Shown here: positions 25,314 to 33,973 of the stretch, in pieces
Numbering within the stretch: position 1 is the stretch's first letter
Layout of the letters: every line of letters begins with the position of its first letter
NCBI RefSeq assembly: GCF_000382445.1
Contig: NZ_KB905474.1
Location: 310,001-374,000 of the forward strand
From: Phocaeicola massiliensis B84634 = Timone 84634 = DSM 17679 = JCM 13223
Lineage (GTDB): Bacteria > Bacteroidota > Bacteroidia > Bacteroidales > Bacteroidaceae
Reading direction: 5' to 3'
Length of the DNA stretch: 64,000 bases
Translations under genes and position numbers: made by a program
Notes under the pieces: model-generated
Database searches by the model: none
Seen by the model: only the letters and a program-made list of their open reading frames with translations
What the model was told of the DNA's origin: nothing

Positions 25314-26393
25314 ATGACCTATCACCAATTGAAATATCTGCTATGGAGCGTAGTTGTCGGAGTGACACTATCCTTGACATCCTGCATGAAGTGGGACTAC
25401 GGCGATGCCGTGGAAGATTTCAACGCCACGGGAGCCGGACTGTTCATCACCAACGAGGGCAACTTCCAGTACGGCAATGCTACCTTGTCCTATTACGACC
25501 CGGCAACCAAACAGGTGCAGAACGAAATCTTCTTCCGTGCCAACGGCATGAAACTCGGCGACGTGGCACAGTCGATGACCATCTACGACAACAAGGGCTG
25601 GGTCGTGGTGAACAACTCCCACGTGATTTTCGCCATCGACCTGAACACCTTCAAGGAGGTAGGACGCATCGAGAACCTGACCTCACCGCGCTACATTCAT
25701 TTCCTAAGCGACGAAAAAGCATACGTCACCCAATTGTGGGACAACCGCATCTTCATCATCAACCCGAAGAAATACGAAATTACCGGCTATATTCAAGTGC
25801 CGGACATGACGATGGAAAGCGGCTCGACGGAGCAAATGGTGCAGTACGGCAAATACGTCTATTGCAACTGCTGGAGTTACCAGAACCGCATCATCAAAAT
25901 CGACACCGAAACCGATCAAGTAGTCGATGAACTGAAGGTCGGCATACAACCGACATCGCTGGTCATGGACAAGTACAACAAAATGTGGACGGTGACCGAC
26001 GGCGGTTATGAGGGCAGCCCCTACGGTTACGAAGCCCCGTCGCTCTACCGCATCGATGCCGAGACCTTCACCGTGGAGAAGCAGTTCAAGTTCAAGTTGG
26101 GCGACTGGCCCTCGGAGGTGCAGCTCAATGGCGACAGGGACAAACTCTACTGGATCAACAAGGCCATTTGGAGCATGGACGTGACAGCCAGCCATGTGCC
26201 GGTACGTCCGTTCCTCGAATACAGCGGCACGATTTATTACGGACTGACGGTAAACCCCGCCAACGGAGAAGTGTACATCGCCGATGCCATCGATTACCAG
26301 CAGCAGGGCATGATATACCGCTACTCGCCCGAAGGGAAATTGATAGATGAATTTTATGTCGGGATTATCCCCGGTGCATTTTGTTGGAAATGA
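25314..26393 (+). CDS. btuG: BtuG-type surface cobalamin-binding lipoprotein
   Basis: 359 residues. A lipobox (LTSC, about Cys24) follows a hydrophobic signal. The body is a seven-bladed beta-propeller of the YVTN/DUF5074 type: NEGNFQYGNATLSYYDPATK, VVVNNSHVIFAIDLNTFKEV, YVTQLWDNRIFIINPKK, GIQPTSLVMDKYNKMWTVTD, GLTVNPANGEVYIADAID. BtuG proteins cap BtuB on the cell surface and bind B12 with very high affinity, passing it to the transporter. Placement just upstream of btuB supports the call. The stop overlaps the next gene as ATGA. Codon use is much more G/C-rich than in the three lipoprotein genes before it. Confidence 0.85.
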   Translation: MTYHQLKYLLWSVVVGVTLSLTSCMKWDYGDAVEDFNATGAGLFITNEGNFQYGNATLSYYDPATKQVQNEIFFRANGMKLGDVAQSMTIYDNKGWVVVNNSHVIFAIDLNTFKEVGRIENLTSPRYIHFLSDEKAYVTQLWDNRIFIINPKKYEITGYIQVPDMTMESGSTEQMVQYGKYVYCNCWSYQNRIIKIDTETDQVVDELKVGIQPTSLVMDKYNKMWTVTDGGYEGSPYGYEAPSLYRIDAETFTVEKQFKFKLGDWPSEVQLNGDRDKLYWINKAIWSMDVTASHVPVRPFLEYSGTIYYGLTVNPANGEVYIADAIDYQQQGMIYRYSPEGKLIDEFYVGIIPGAFCWK

Positions 26394-26890
26394 AGAATAA
26401 ATTGCGGCATATATACCATATTATTTTCATCACGAAAAGACAGGAGATGACGATTCCAATGACAACCAAAGGAATGATTCTCGATCAGATGGTACAAATT
26501 TTCACAAGGAAAGGCTGTCATGTCTATGCCTGCAATGCTTTTCTCAATCATGTTCATATACTTGTAGAGATACCATCTCCCACGGACTTCGCAAAGATTA
26601 TCAATAAAGTAAAAAGTTCTACAGGCGTTGTCTATCGAAAATATCCGGAATATGCGGATTTTTCAGGATGGGCAGCCGGATTTGATTCGTTTAGCGTGTC
26701 ATTCAATGATCTGAATCGGGTAAAACACCACATTGAGAAACAAGAGACGGTTCATCAGGAACTTTCATTCGAGGACGAATACGACCAACTGCTTGAAGAA
26801 AACGGATTCAATGCCTATCAAGATTTTATGCGGGCATCATTCTCTGCATATGCTGCGGTAAATAACCATATTAAAAACAAAAGGAAATGA
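26390..26890 (+). CDS. Y1/HUH (IS200-type) transposase-like protein, likely domesticated
   Basis: 166 residues, about the length of an IS200/IS605 TnpA. The HUH metal motif is intact (FLNHVHILVE, about residues 44-53). The family places the nucleophile Tyr in a YIxxQ-type motif; here the same position reads HHIEKQ, so Tyr is replaced by His. The C-terminal SFEDEYDQLLEENGFNAYQDF is the usual tail of this family in Bacteroidetes. The start ATG overlaps the btuG stop, and the stop overlaps the btuB start, both as ATGA. No transposon ends or target repeats are seen at the gene edges. Base composition is lower in G/C than both neighbours. It probably does not transpose and may act as a nucleic-acid-binding protein in the B12 operon. 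Confidence 0.8.
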   Translation: MKNKLRHIYHIIFITKRQEMTIPMTTKGMILDQMVQIFTRKGCHVYACNAFLNHVHILVEIPSPTDFAKIINKVKSSTGVVYRKYPEYADFSGWAAGFDSFSVSFNDLNRVKHHIEKQETVHQELSFEDEYDQLLEENGFNAYQDFMRASFSAYAAVNNHIKNKRK

Positions 26891-28965
26891 CATATACAAA
26901 ATATTTACTTTTCTCAATATTGGTTGTCTGTCCATCCGTGCTGTCTGCGCAGGGAATCACCCGGCGTATTCACCAGATAGACGAGGTGACCGTATGGGGC
27001 AAACGGCCGATGAAGGAAATCGGCGTGCAGAAGACGAAGTTCGATTCACTCGCACTGAAAGAAAATATCGCCCTCTCGATGGCGGACATCCTGACGTTCA
27101 ACTCGTCCGTGTTTGTCAAGAGCTACGGCCGCGCCACGCTCTCGACCGTCGCCTTCCGAGGCACGTCGCCCAGCCATACGCAGGTGACGTGGAACGGGAT
27201 GCGCATCAACAACCCCATGCTCGGCATGACCGACTTCTCCACCATTCCGTCCTACTTCATCGACCGGGCATCGCTGCTGCACGGTACTTCATCGGTGAAC
27301 GAAACGGGCGGTGGACTGGGCGGTCTGGTCAAACTCGGCACGGCTCCTGAAGTCGCTGAAGGGTTCAACGCCCAGTACGTGCAGGGCATCGGCTCGTTCA
27401 AGACCTTCGATGAGTTCGCCCGCTTCACCTACGGAAGTGAGCGGTGGCACGTCTCCACCCGTGCGGTCTATTCTTCCTCGCCTAACGATTACAAGTACAC
27501 CAACCACGACAAAAAGATAAACATCTACGACGAGGATAAGAACATCGTCGGACAGTATCACCCGAAAGAGCGCAACCGCTCCGGGGCGTTCAAGGACCTG
27601 CATTTGCTTCAGGAAGTGTATTACAATACCGGGAAAGGCGACCGTTTCGGGCTGAACGCCTGGTATATCAACTCCAACCGGGAACTTCCGATGTTGACGA
27701 CCGACTATGGAGATGCAACCGACTTCGAGAACCGCCAGCGAGAACAGACGTTCCGCAGCGTCTTGTCCTGGGATCACATGAAAAGCAACTGGAAACTCGG
27801 CGTGAAAGGCGGTTACATACACACATGGATGGCCTACGACTACAAGCGTGAGGTCGCACCTGACAACTGGGCGTCGATGACCCGCTCCCGCAGCAAGGTA
27901 AACACGTTTTACGGTCAGGCGGAGGGAGAGTATTCTTTGGATAAAAAATGGTTTTTCACCGCCAATGTATCGGCACACCAGCATTTGGTACGGAGCGAGG
28001 ACAAGAACATCATCTTGCAGGACGGTGGCAAGGCCATCGTGGGCTATGACAAGGGGCGCGTGGAACTCTCCGGCTCCGTATCCGCCAAGTGGCAGCCGAT
28101 AGACCGCTTGGGTATGTCGGTGGTACTGCGGGAAGAGATGTATGGTTCCGATTGGATTCCACTCATTCCGGCTTTCTTCATTGACGGTATCATTTCCCCG
28201 AAAGGAAATGTGATGCTGAAAGCATCCATATCGCGTAACTACCGTTTCCCAACTCTGAACGACCTATACTTTTTGCCGGGAGGTAATCCCAACCTGAAAA
28301 ACGAACAAGGTTTCAGTTATGATGCCGGGGTGAGTTTCGATGTCGGCAAGAAAGGCATTTACAAGTTGAGCGGCGGTGCGAACTGGTTCGACTCCTACAT
28401 CGACGACTGGATTATCTGGCTGCCCACCACCAAGGGCTTCTTCTCGCCCCGCAACGTAAAGAAGGTCCACGCCTACGGCGTCGAGGTCAAAGCGAACTTC
28501 GCCGTGCAGCCGGCGAAAGATTGGCTCATCGACTTGAACGGGTCCTATTCGTGGACACCCTCCATCAATGAAGGTGAGAAGATGTCGCCTGCTGACCAGT
28601 CAGTGGGCAAGCAGTTACCCTACGTGCCGAAGCACTCCGCATCGCTGACCGGACGGTTGTCGTGGCGGACTTGGGCGTTCCTTTACAAATGGGCGTTCTA
28701 CTCGGAACGTTACACCATGTCGAGCAACGACTATACGCTGACAGGACACCTGCCCGAATATTTCATGAGCAATGTCTCGTTGGAGAAAAACCTGTTTTTC
28801 AAACCGGTGGACATCCAGTTAAAATTCGCCGTCAACAACCTCTTCAACGAGGACTACCTTTCGGTACTCTCGCGCCCCATGCCCGGCATCAACTTCGAGT
28901 TCTTCATCGGCATTACCCCGAAGTTCGGGAAAAACAAGAAAAAGTCCGAAAATACAAATATGTAA
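26887..28965 (+). CDS. btuB: TonB-dependent B12 outer-membrane transporter BtuB
   Basis: 692 residues with a signal peptide (about residues 1-21). A TonB box-like IDEVTVWG (31-38) is followed by the plug domain (FVKSYGRATLSTVAFRGTSP, TQVTWNGMRINNPMLGM, GTSSVNETGGGLGG) and a 22-stranded barrel ending in an aromatic strand (FEFFIGITPKFGK). The gene lies between a cobalamin-binding propeller and btuFCD genes under a cobalamin riboswitch, which fixes the substrate as B12 or other corrinoids. The start overlaps the upstream stop as ATGA, so translation is coupled to the transposase-like gene. Confidence 0.92.
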   Translation: MTYTKYLLFSILVVCPSVLSAQGITRRIHQIDEVTVWGKRPMKEIGVQKTKFDSLALKENIALSMADILTFNSSVFVKSYGRATLSTVAFRGTSPSHTQVTWNGMRINNPMLGMTDFSTIPSYFIDRASLLHGTSSVNETGGGLGGLVKLGTAPEVAEGFNAQYVQGIGSFKTFDEFARFTYGSERWHVSTRAVYSSSPNDYKYTNHDKKINIYDEDKNIVGQYHPKERNRSGAFKDLHLLQEVYYNTGKGDRFGLNAWYINSNRELPMLTTDYGDATDFENRQREQTFRSVLSWDHMKSNWKLGVKGGYIHTWMAYDYKREVAPDNWASMTRSRSKVNTFYGQAEGEYSLDKKWFFTANVSAHQHLVRSEDKNIILQDGGKAIVGYDKGRVELSGSVSAKWQPIDRLGMSVVLREEMYGSDWIPLIPAFFIDGIISPKGNVMLKASISRNYRFPTLNDLYFLPGGNPNLKNEQGFSYDAGVSFDVGKKGIYKLSGGANWFDSYIDDWIIWLPTTKGFFSPRNVKKVHAYGVEVKANFAVQPAKDWLIDLNGSYSWTPSINEGEKMSPADQSVGKQLPYVPKHSASLTGRLSWRTWAFLYKWAFYSERYTMSSNDYTLTGHLPEYFMSNVSLEKNLFFKPVDIQLKFAVNNLFNEDYLSVLSRPMPGINFEFFIGITPKFGKNKKKSENTNM

Positions 28966-28969
28966 CGAT

Positions 28970-30109
28970 ATGAAAGCATTAAAGAATTTAAGCCTGCTGT
29001 TGCTACTTGTATTGGCATTCACAGGCTGCCACAATAAAAGTTCAAAACTCGCCGATTTCAACCGAACGGTCTATACACCTGAATACGCTTCGGGGTTTGA
29101 CATAAAAGGTGCAGACGGCAAAAAGAGCGTATTGGTTACCGTCACGAACCCTTGGCAGGGCGCCGACAGCATCACTACGAACCTGTTCATTGCCCGTGAT
29201 GACGAAGAGGTTCCGGCGGATTTCACCGGTCAGATGCTCAAGGGGGATGCCGAGCGCATCGTCTGCATGTCCTCGACCCATATCGCCATGCTCGACGCAA
29301 TCGGCGAAACGGGACGCGTAGTCGGCGTGTCAGGCATCGACTACATCTCCAATCCCGACATTCAGGCACGGCGGGACAGCGTTGGAGATGTGGGCTACGA
29401 AGGGAACATCAATTACGAACTGCTGCTCTCGCTTGACCCCGACCTCGTGTTGCTTTACGGCGTGAACGGGGCAAGCTCGATGGAGGGTAAGCTCAAAGAG
29501 TTGGATATCCCGTTCATGTATGTCGGCGATTACCTCGAAGAGTCTCCGCTGGGCAAAGCCGAATGGCTGGTGGCACTTTCGGAGGTTATCGGAAAACGGG
29601 CGGAGGGCGAAAAAGTATTCGCGGAAATCCCCGTCAGATACAATGTCCTGAAAAAGAAAGTAGCGGACAATATCCTCGACGCTCCGTCAGTCATGCTCAA
29701 CACGCCTTACGGCGACAGCTGGTTCATGCCCTCGACCGAAAGCTATGTCGCCCGGTTAATCAAAGATGCCGGAGGCGATTACATCTACAAGAAGAACACA
29801 GGAAACGCTTCCGCGCCCATCGACCTCGAAGAGGCGTATCTGCTGGCCTCGCAAGCCGATATGTGGCTGCATGTGGGGATGGCGAACACGCTTGATGAAC
29901 TGAAAGCCGCATGCCCGAAGTTCATCGACACCCGCTGTTTCCGTGGTGGACAGGTCTATAACAACAACGCCCGCACCAATGCTGCTGGCGGCAACGACTA
30001 CTATGAGTCGGCGGTCGTAAATCCCGACCTCGTGCTGCGAGACCTCGTGAAGATATTCCACCCCGAACTGGTCGAGGAAGATTTCGTCTATTACAAGCAA
30101 CTGAAATAG
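28970..30109 (+). CDS. btuF: B12 ABC transporter substrate-binding lipoprotein BtuF
   Basis: 379 residues, lipoprotein signal with Cys20 (AFTGC). It is a class III periplasmic binding protein as in siderophore and B12 systems: RIVCMSSTHIAMLDAIGE, VVGVSGIDYI, INYELLLSLDPDLVLLYG, then a long helix and a C-lobe with SWFMPSTESYVARLIKDAGG. It would take cobalamin from BtuB in the periplasm and deliver it to BtuCD. It is larger than E. coli BtuF, as is common in Bacteroidetes. It is 4 bases after btuB and abuts btuC without a gap. Confidence 0.88.
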   Translation: MKALKNLSLLLLLVLAFTGCHNKSSKLADFNRTVYTPEYASGFDIKGADGKKSVLVTVTNPWQGADSITTNLFIARDDEEVPADFTGQMLKGDAERIVCMSSTHIAMLDAIGETGRVVGVSGIDYISNPDIQARRDSVGDVGYEGNINYELLLSLDPDLVLLYGVNGASSMEGKLKELDIPFMYVGDYLEESPLGKAEWLVALSEVIGKRAEGEKVFAEIPVRYNVLKKKVADNILDAPSVMLNTPYGDSWFMPSTESYVARLIKDAGGDYIYKKNTGNASAPIDLEEAYLLASQADMWLHVGMANTLDELKAACPKFIDTRCFRGGQVYNNNARTNAAGGNDYYESAVVNPDLVLRDLVKIFHPELVEEDFVYYKQLK

Positions 30110-31090
30110 ATGCGCTCCCGTTCCGCCATATTGTTTGCCATGCTGGCCGCCCTCACCCTTTTCCTGTTTCTGCTGGATTTGGCGGTGGGGGCAGTCGCCG
30201 TACCGCTCGGCGATGTATGGGCGGCTTTGACGGGCGGCGACTGCCCGCGGGCGACGGCGAAAATTATACTGAATATCCGACTGATTAAGGCGGTGGTCGC
30301 GTTGCTGGCCGGAGCAGCTCTGTCGGTCAGCGGTCTTCAGATGCAAACCCTCTTCCGCAATCCTCTTGCCGGCCCCTACGTGCTCGGCATCAGTTCGGGC
30401 GCGAGCCTCGGCGTGGCACTCGTCGTGCTTGCAGGCTTCGGTTCGTCGATAGGCATTGCCGGGGCGGCTTGGCTCGGAGCGGCGCTCGTGCTGGTCGTCA
30501 TCGCCGCCGTCGGCCACCGCATCAAGGACATCATGGTGATTCTGATTCTCGGCATGATGTTCTCGTCGGGAGTCGGCGCGATTGTACAGATATTGCAATA
30601 TCTCAGCAAGGAAGAATCCCTGAAAGCCTTTGTCATTTGGACGATGGGGTCGCTCGGCGACGTGACCTTCGACCAGCTTGCGGTACTCGTCCCGTCGATT
30701 ATCGCCGGACTGTTGTTGGCGGTGGTGACGATCAAGCCGCTCAACTTACTGCTGTTCGGCGAGGAGTATGCCGTGACGATGGGGCTGAACATCCGACGCT
30801 CGCGCGGGCTGCTGTTCCTCTCCACGACGCTGCTTGCTGGTACGGTGACCGCCTTTTGCGGTCCGATAGGCTTCATCGGACTGGCCATGCCCCACGTCAC
30901 GAGAATGCTGTTCCGCAACAGCGACCATCGGGTACTCGTACCGGGAACCGTTCTTTCGGGTGCGGCGGTGCTGCTTCTTTGCGACCTCGTTTCTAAAATG
31001 TTCACCCTGCCGATCAACGCCATCACCGCATTGCTGGGAATCCCCATCGTGGTGTGGGTGGTCTTGCGCAATAAATCCGTCACCGCATGA
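30110..31090 (+). CDS. btuC: B12 ABC transporter permease BtuC
   Basis: 326 residues, about ten transmembrane helices, FecCD/BtuC family. Family blocks are VVALLAGAALSVSGLQMQTL, FRNPLAGPYVLGISSGASLG, WTMGSLGD, and GPIGFIGLAMPHVTRML near the cytoplasmic loop that contacts the ATPase. It starts directly after the btuF stop and overlaps btuD as ATGA. With BtuD it forms the inner-membrane cobalamin importer. Confidence 0.92.
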   Translation: MRSRSAILFAMLAALTLFLFLLDLAVGAVAVPLGDVWAALTGGDCPRATAKIILNIRLIKAVVALLAGAALSVSGLQMQTLFRNPLAGPYVLGISSGASLGVALVVLAGFGSSIGIAGAAWLGAALVLVVIAAVGHRIKDIMVILILGMMFSSGVGAIVQILQYLSKEESLKAFVIWTMGSLGDVTFDQLAVLVPSIIAGLLLAVVTIKPLNLLLFGEEYAVTMGLNIRRSRGLLFLSTTLLAGTVTAFCGPIGFIGLAMPHVTRMLFRNSDHRVLVPGTVLSGAAVLLLCDLVSKMFTLPINAITALLGIPIVVWVVLRNKSVTA

Positions 31091-31845
31091 TAAAGTTACA
31101 CGATTTTTCCATAGGCTACGGCGAGCGCACCTTGCTCTGCGAGGTGGAAACCACCATAGAAAAGGGCAGGCTGACTGCCCTTATCGGGCGCAACGGCACG
31201 GGCAAATCGACACTGCTTCGAGCCATCGCCGGACTGAACCGCCGTTATACCGGCCGAATCCTGCTCGACGGGCATAACGCCGCCGATATGCGAGCAGCAG
31301 AAATGGCCAGAACGCTGGCATTCGTCACGACCGAGCGCACACGCATCGCCAATCTCAAATGCAAGGATGTCGTGGCTATCGGCCGCGCACCCTATACCAA
31401 CTGGATTGGAAAGATGCAGGAGGTCGACAAGGAGATCGTCATGCGGTCGCTCGCCTCGGTGGGCATGGAGGCTTATGCGGAGCGCACGATGGACAAGATG
31501 TCGGACGGCGAGTGCCAGCGCATCATGATCGCACGGGCGTTGGCGCAGGATACGCCGATTATCCTGCTCGACGAACCCACCTCGTTTCTCGATATGCCCA
31601 ACCGCTACGAATTGTGTACACTGCTGGCACGGCTGGCGCATGAAGAAAACAAGTGCATCCTTTTTTCCACGCACGAGCTGGATATCGCCCTCTCGCTTGC
31701 CGATGCGATAGCCCTTATCGACCCACCCCAGTTGTCGTATATGCCGACCGAAGAGATGCGCCGGAGCGGCTGCATCGAGCGGCTGTTCCGAAATAATTGT
31801 GTGACGTTCGATGCCACGACAGGATTCATAAAAGTGGGACAATGA
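31087..31845 (+). CDS. btuD: B12 ABC transporter ATPase BtuD
   Basis: 252 residues. Walker A GRNGTGKST (34-42), signature MSDGECQR (138-145, a variant of LSGGQ with Asp at the third position), Walker B IILLDEPTS (158-166) and the H-loop STHELD are all present. It energises uptake through BtuC. The start overlaps btuC and the stop overlaps the DUF2284 gene, both as ATGA, so btuC, btuD and the last gene form a tightly coupled unit. Confidence 0.92.
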   Translation: MIKLHDFSIGYGERTLLCEVETTIEKGRLTALIGRNGTGKSTLLRAIAGLNRRYTGRILLDGHNAADMRAAEMARTLAFVTTERTRIANLKCKDVVAIGRAPYTNWIGKMQEVDKEIVMRSLASVGMEAYAERTMDKMSDGECQRIMIARALAQDTPIILLDEPTSFLDMPNRYELCTLLARLAHEENKCILFSTHELDIALSLADAIALIDPPQLSYMPTEEMRRSGCIERLFRNNCVTFDATTGFIKVGQ

Positions 31846-32438
31846 CTAAGGAATATATCATAGAGAATTTCACAGCAAATATCAGCGTGGACGAATATAT
31901 TTCACGCTTCCGGGACGAAAAACGTTTTGTCGAATTTTGCAAACAATGCCCCAACTACGGTAATAGTTGGGGATGCCCGCCGTTCGATTTCGATACCGGA
32001 GAATTTCTGCGCCAATATGAATATGCCCACCTGATGGCCACGAAAATAATTCCGGTCGAGAAAAATATTCCGATAGACAGAACGCAGGAATTGATTAAAC
32101 CGGAACGGCTCAGGATAGAAAGGGAATTGCTGGAAATGGAGCACAGATACGGAGGTCGGGCATTCGCCTATGTAGGAAAATGCCTATACTGTCCCGATTC
32201 CGAATGCGCCCGCAAATGCAACCGTCCTTGCCTGCATCCGGACAAAGTACGTCCCTCGCTTGAAGCATTCGGGTTCGATATGACACGAACACTCTCGGAA
32301 CTTTTCGGGATAGAGCTGCTTTGGGGAAAGGATGGTATTCTACCGGAATATCTTGTGATTGTAAGCGGATTATTTCATAATTCGGCAGAAAATATTATCA
32401 GTCATACGAAGCGTAATCAGGATTCAGGAAACCTATAA
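31842..32438 (+). CDS. DUF2284 predicted metal-binding protein
   Basis: ATG 31842 overlaps the btuD stop and is chosen over in-frame codons inside btuD. 198 residues with two Cys clusters: CKQCPNYGNSWGCPPF (about residues 33-48) and CLYCPDSECARKCNRPCLHP (about 114-133). These resemble the DUF2284 family, likely to bind iron-sulfur or another metal. Being last in a riboswitch-controlled cobalamin operon, and coupled to btuD, it may act on imported corrinoid, for example reduction or removal of the upper ligand, in the cytoplasm. That role is inference. G/C content is lower than in btuD. Confidence 0.75.
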   Translation: MTKEYIIENFTANISVDEYISRFRDEKRFVEFCKQCPNYGNSWGCPPFDFDTGEFLRQYEYAHLMATKIIPVEKNIPIDRTQELIKPERLRIERELLEMEHRYGGRAFAYVGKCLYCPDSECARKCNRPCLHPDKVRPSLEAFGFDMTRTLSELFGIELLWGKDGILPEYLVIVSGLFHNSAENIISHTKRNQDSGNL

Positions 32439-32463
32439 TCTTATTACCCTCATTGATAACAAA

Positions 32464-32497
32464 AGTCCCTGCAATCCGAATTATAGATTGAGGGACT
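32464..32497 (-). terminator. Terminator between convergent btu operon and OmpA gene
   Basis: AGTCCCT-G-CAATC and GATTG-AGGGACT pair with one bulge and a loop of about 9 bases. On the minus strand it is followed by TTTTGTT, so it best serves the OmpA-family gene; it lies 25 bases after the DUF2284 stop and could serve both. Confidence 0.65.
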
Positions 32498-32518
32498 CGA
32501 TGAAAGTGAATGTAAAAA

Positions 32519-33919
32519 CTAAAAGAACAACTCTACTTTCGTATGCCTGTTGACTTCGACCGGTACATGGTCGGCTATGCCGCCTCTGCTTACCTTGACG
32601 ATGCGTTCGATCGGTATGCCACGCTTTTTCAATTCTGCAACGATATAATCCGCTCTCGATGTACTTAATGAACCATTAAGCACAGGAGTTCCAGTCGAAC
32701 TGTCGGCCGCACCGGTTACTCTCAAGGATAATCCGTATTTCTTGGCCACGCGAGCCAGTTCATCAAGGTTAAGCATTTGGGAAGCATCCGTCAGGTGCGC
32801 CGTATTGAGGTTAAAAAAGAAATAGACAGGCGACCCGATGCAATTCCCGGCTTGTATGAGTTCCGTCCTTTCAGAGACGATTATGCCCGGTTTCTCGGCA
32901 TCATCTCCGTTGTTGCCATATCCAATACTTGCAGAATCAAGCGGCGAGATTCCATCCCAATGCCGGTTTTTCAATCTTGCCCGTAGTGAGTTCAATCCGC
33001 TGTAATTATTTCTGGGATAACCTTGACGGCGGTCGGTCTCATCGTCATTAACCAGATGACCGTACTTGTCAAGCAATCCTTCTATTTCCAGAATTTTCTT
33101 CAATTCTGCGACCGTCCGTCGGTTGCGGTCGTACCAGTCTTTATAACGCTTGTTTTCTCCGGATAAGATATTGGCATGATCCACGAGCCACTCATTCTGA
33201 CGAATGTAAGATGTCGCATCAACCGCGCGTTTCCAACCGACCTTTCCGAGATGAAACGTGAAACCGGCGGTCAGCGATACCATGTGGTCGCCGAGGCGGT
33301 TCGGGCGTCCGTAACCATCGAAGTCCTGAAAGGTGGTCGTGCCGGAGAGTTCCAACATGGCACTTACTCGTTTGGAAATCCGATATTCTCCCTGTACGCC
33401 ATACGAAACAGTAAAGGGATTATTCCCGTTAGAGGCATTGTGCAACAGGCCGACACCGGCAAAGGGAGCAAGATTCCAGCGTACCTGTTCTTGCCGGGCA
33501 TATCTGCAGCCAAGGACATTCCACAGCAGATCCGCATGGATATGGTGGTAGTCCTGATTGGACAATGTTCCATCTTTGAACTGCACACCGCTGTAATTGA
33601 TACGTGCGCCGACGGACGGAGTGAACCATTTTCCGACTGCGAAACTGTACGAGGGTTTCAAGCGTCCGAAGAGGTCTTCGCAGCCGAGAGGTGTGCCGAG
33701 AAAGGCGGACGTACCCCCGGCAATACTGACAAACCAGTTGCCAGTCAGGGATGCCGGAAGTACCACTCCGTCAAGATAGACGGGCTGTATCGGTTGCAGT
33801 TCCTCCGAGACATTATAGTACGGTGTATGTTGTACAGTATCCACCTGTACGGGTTGTATACTTGCCTGTGCCTGCAACGTGCAAAGCACGGCCAATATAA
33901 AAAAGATTTGTTTCGTCAT
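32519..33919 (-). CDS. OmpA-family outer-membrane protein
   Basis: 466 residues with a signal peptide (about residues 1-19). Residues 60-240 look like an eight-stranded beta-barrel (WFVSIAGGTSAFLG, HMVSLTAGFTFHLGKVGW). A helical linker follows. The C-terminal 115 residues are an OmpA/MotB peptidoglycan-binding domain (VYFFFNLNTAHLTD, LSLRVTGAADSSTG, LSTSRADYIVAEL). It would link the outer membrane to the wall. It lies 54 bases downstream of the relaxase gene in the same direction and probably shares its transcript. OmpA-like genes recur in Bacteroidetes ICEs; the role in transfer is unknown. Confidence 0.8.
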   Translation of the reverse strand: MTKQIFFILAVLCTLQAQASIQPVQVDTVQHTPYYNVSEELQPIQPVYLDGVVLPASLTGNWFVSIAGGTSAFLGTPLGCEDLFGRLKPSYSFAVGKWFTPSVGARINYSGVQFKDGTLSNQDYHHIHADLLWNVLGCRYARQEQVRWNLAPFAGVGLLHNASNGNNPFTVSYGVQGEYRISKRVSAMLELSGTTTFQDFDGYGRPNRLGDHMVSLTAGFTFHLGKVGWKRAVDATSYIRQNEWLVDHANILSGENKRYKDWYDRNRRTVAELKKILEIEGLLDKYGHLVNDDETDRRQGYPRNNYSGLNSLRARLKNRHWDGISPLDSASIGYGNNGDDAEKPGIIVSERTELIQAGNCIGSPVYFFFNLNTAHLTDASQMLNLDELARVAKKYGLSLRVTGAADSSTGTPVLNGSLSTSRADYIVAELKKRGIPIERIVKVSRGGIADHVPVEVNRHTKVELFF

Positions 33920-33973
33920 ATTCCAATGATATTATTCGTTATACTTTTTGATTTGTCATGAGACGTATGCCAC

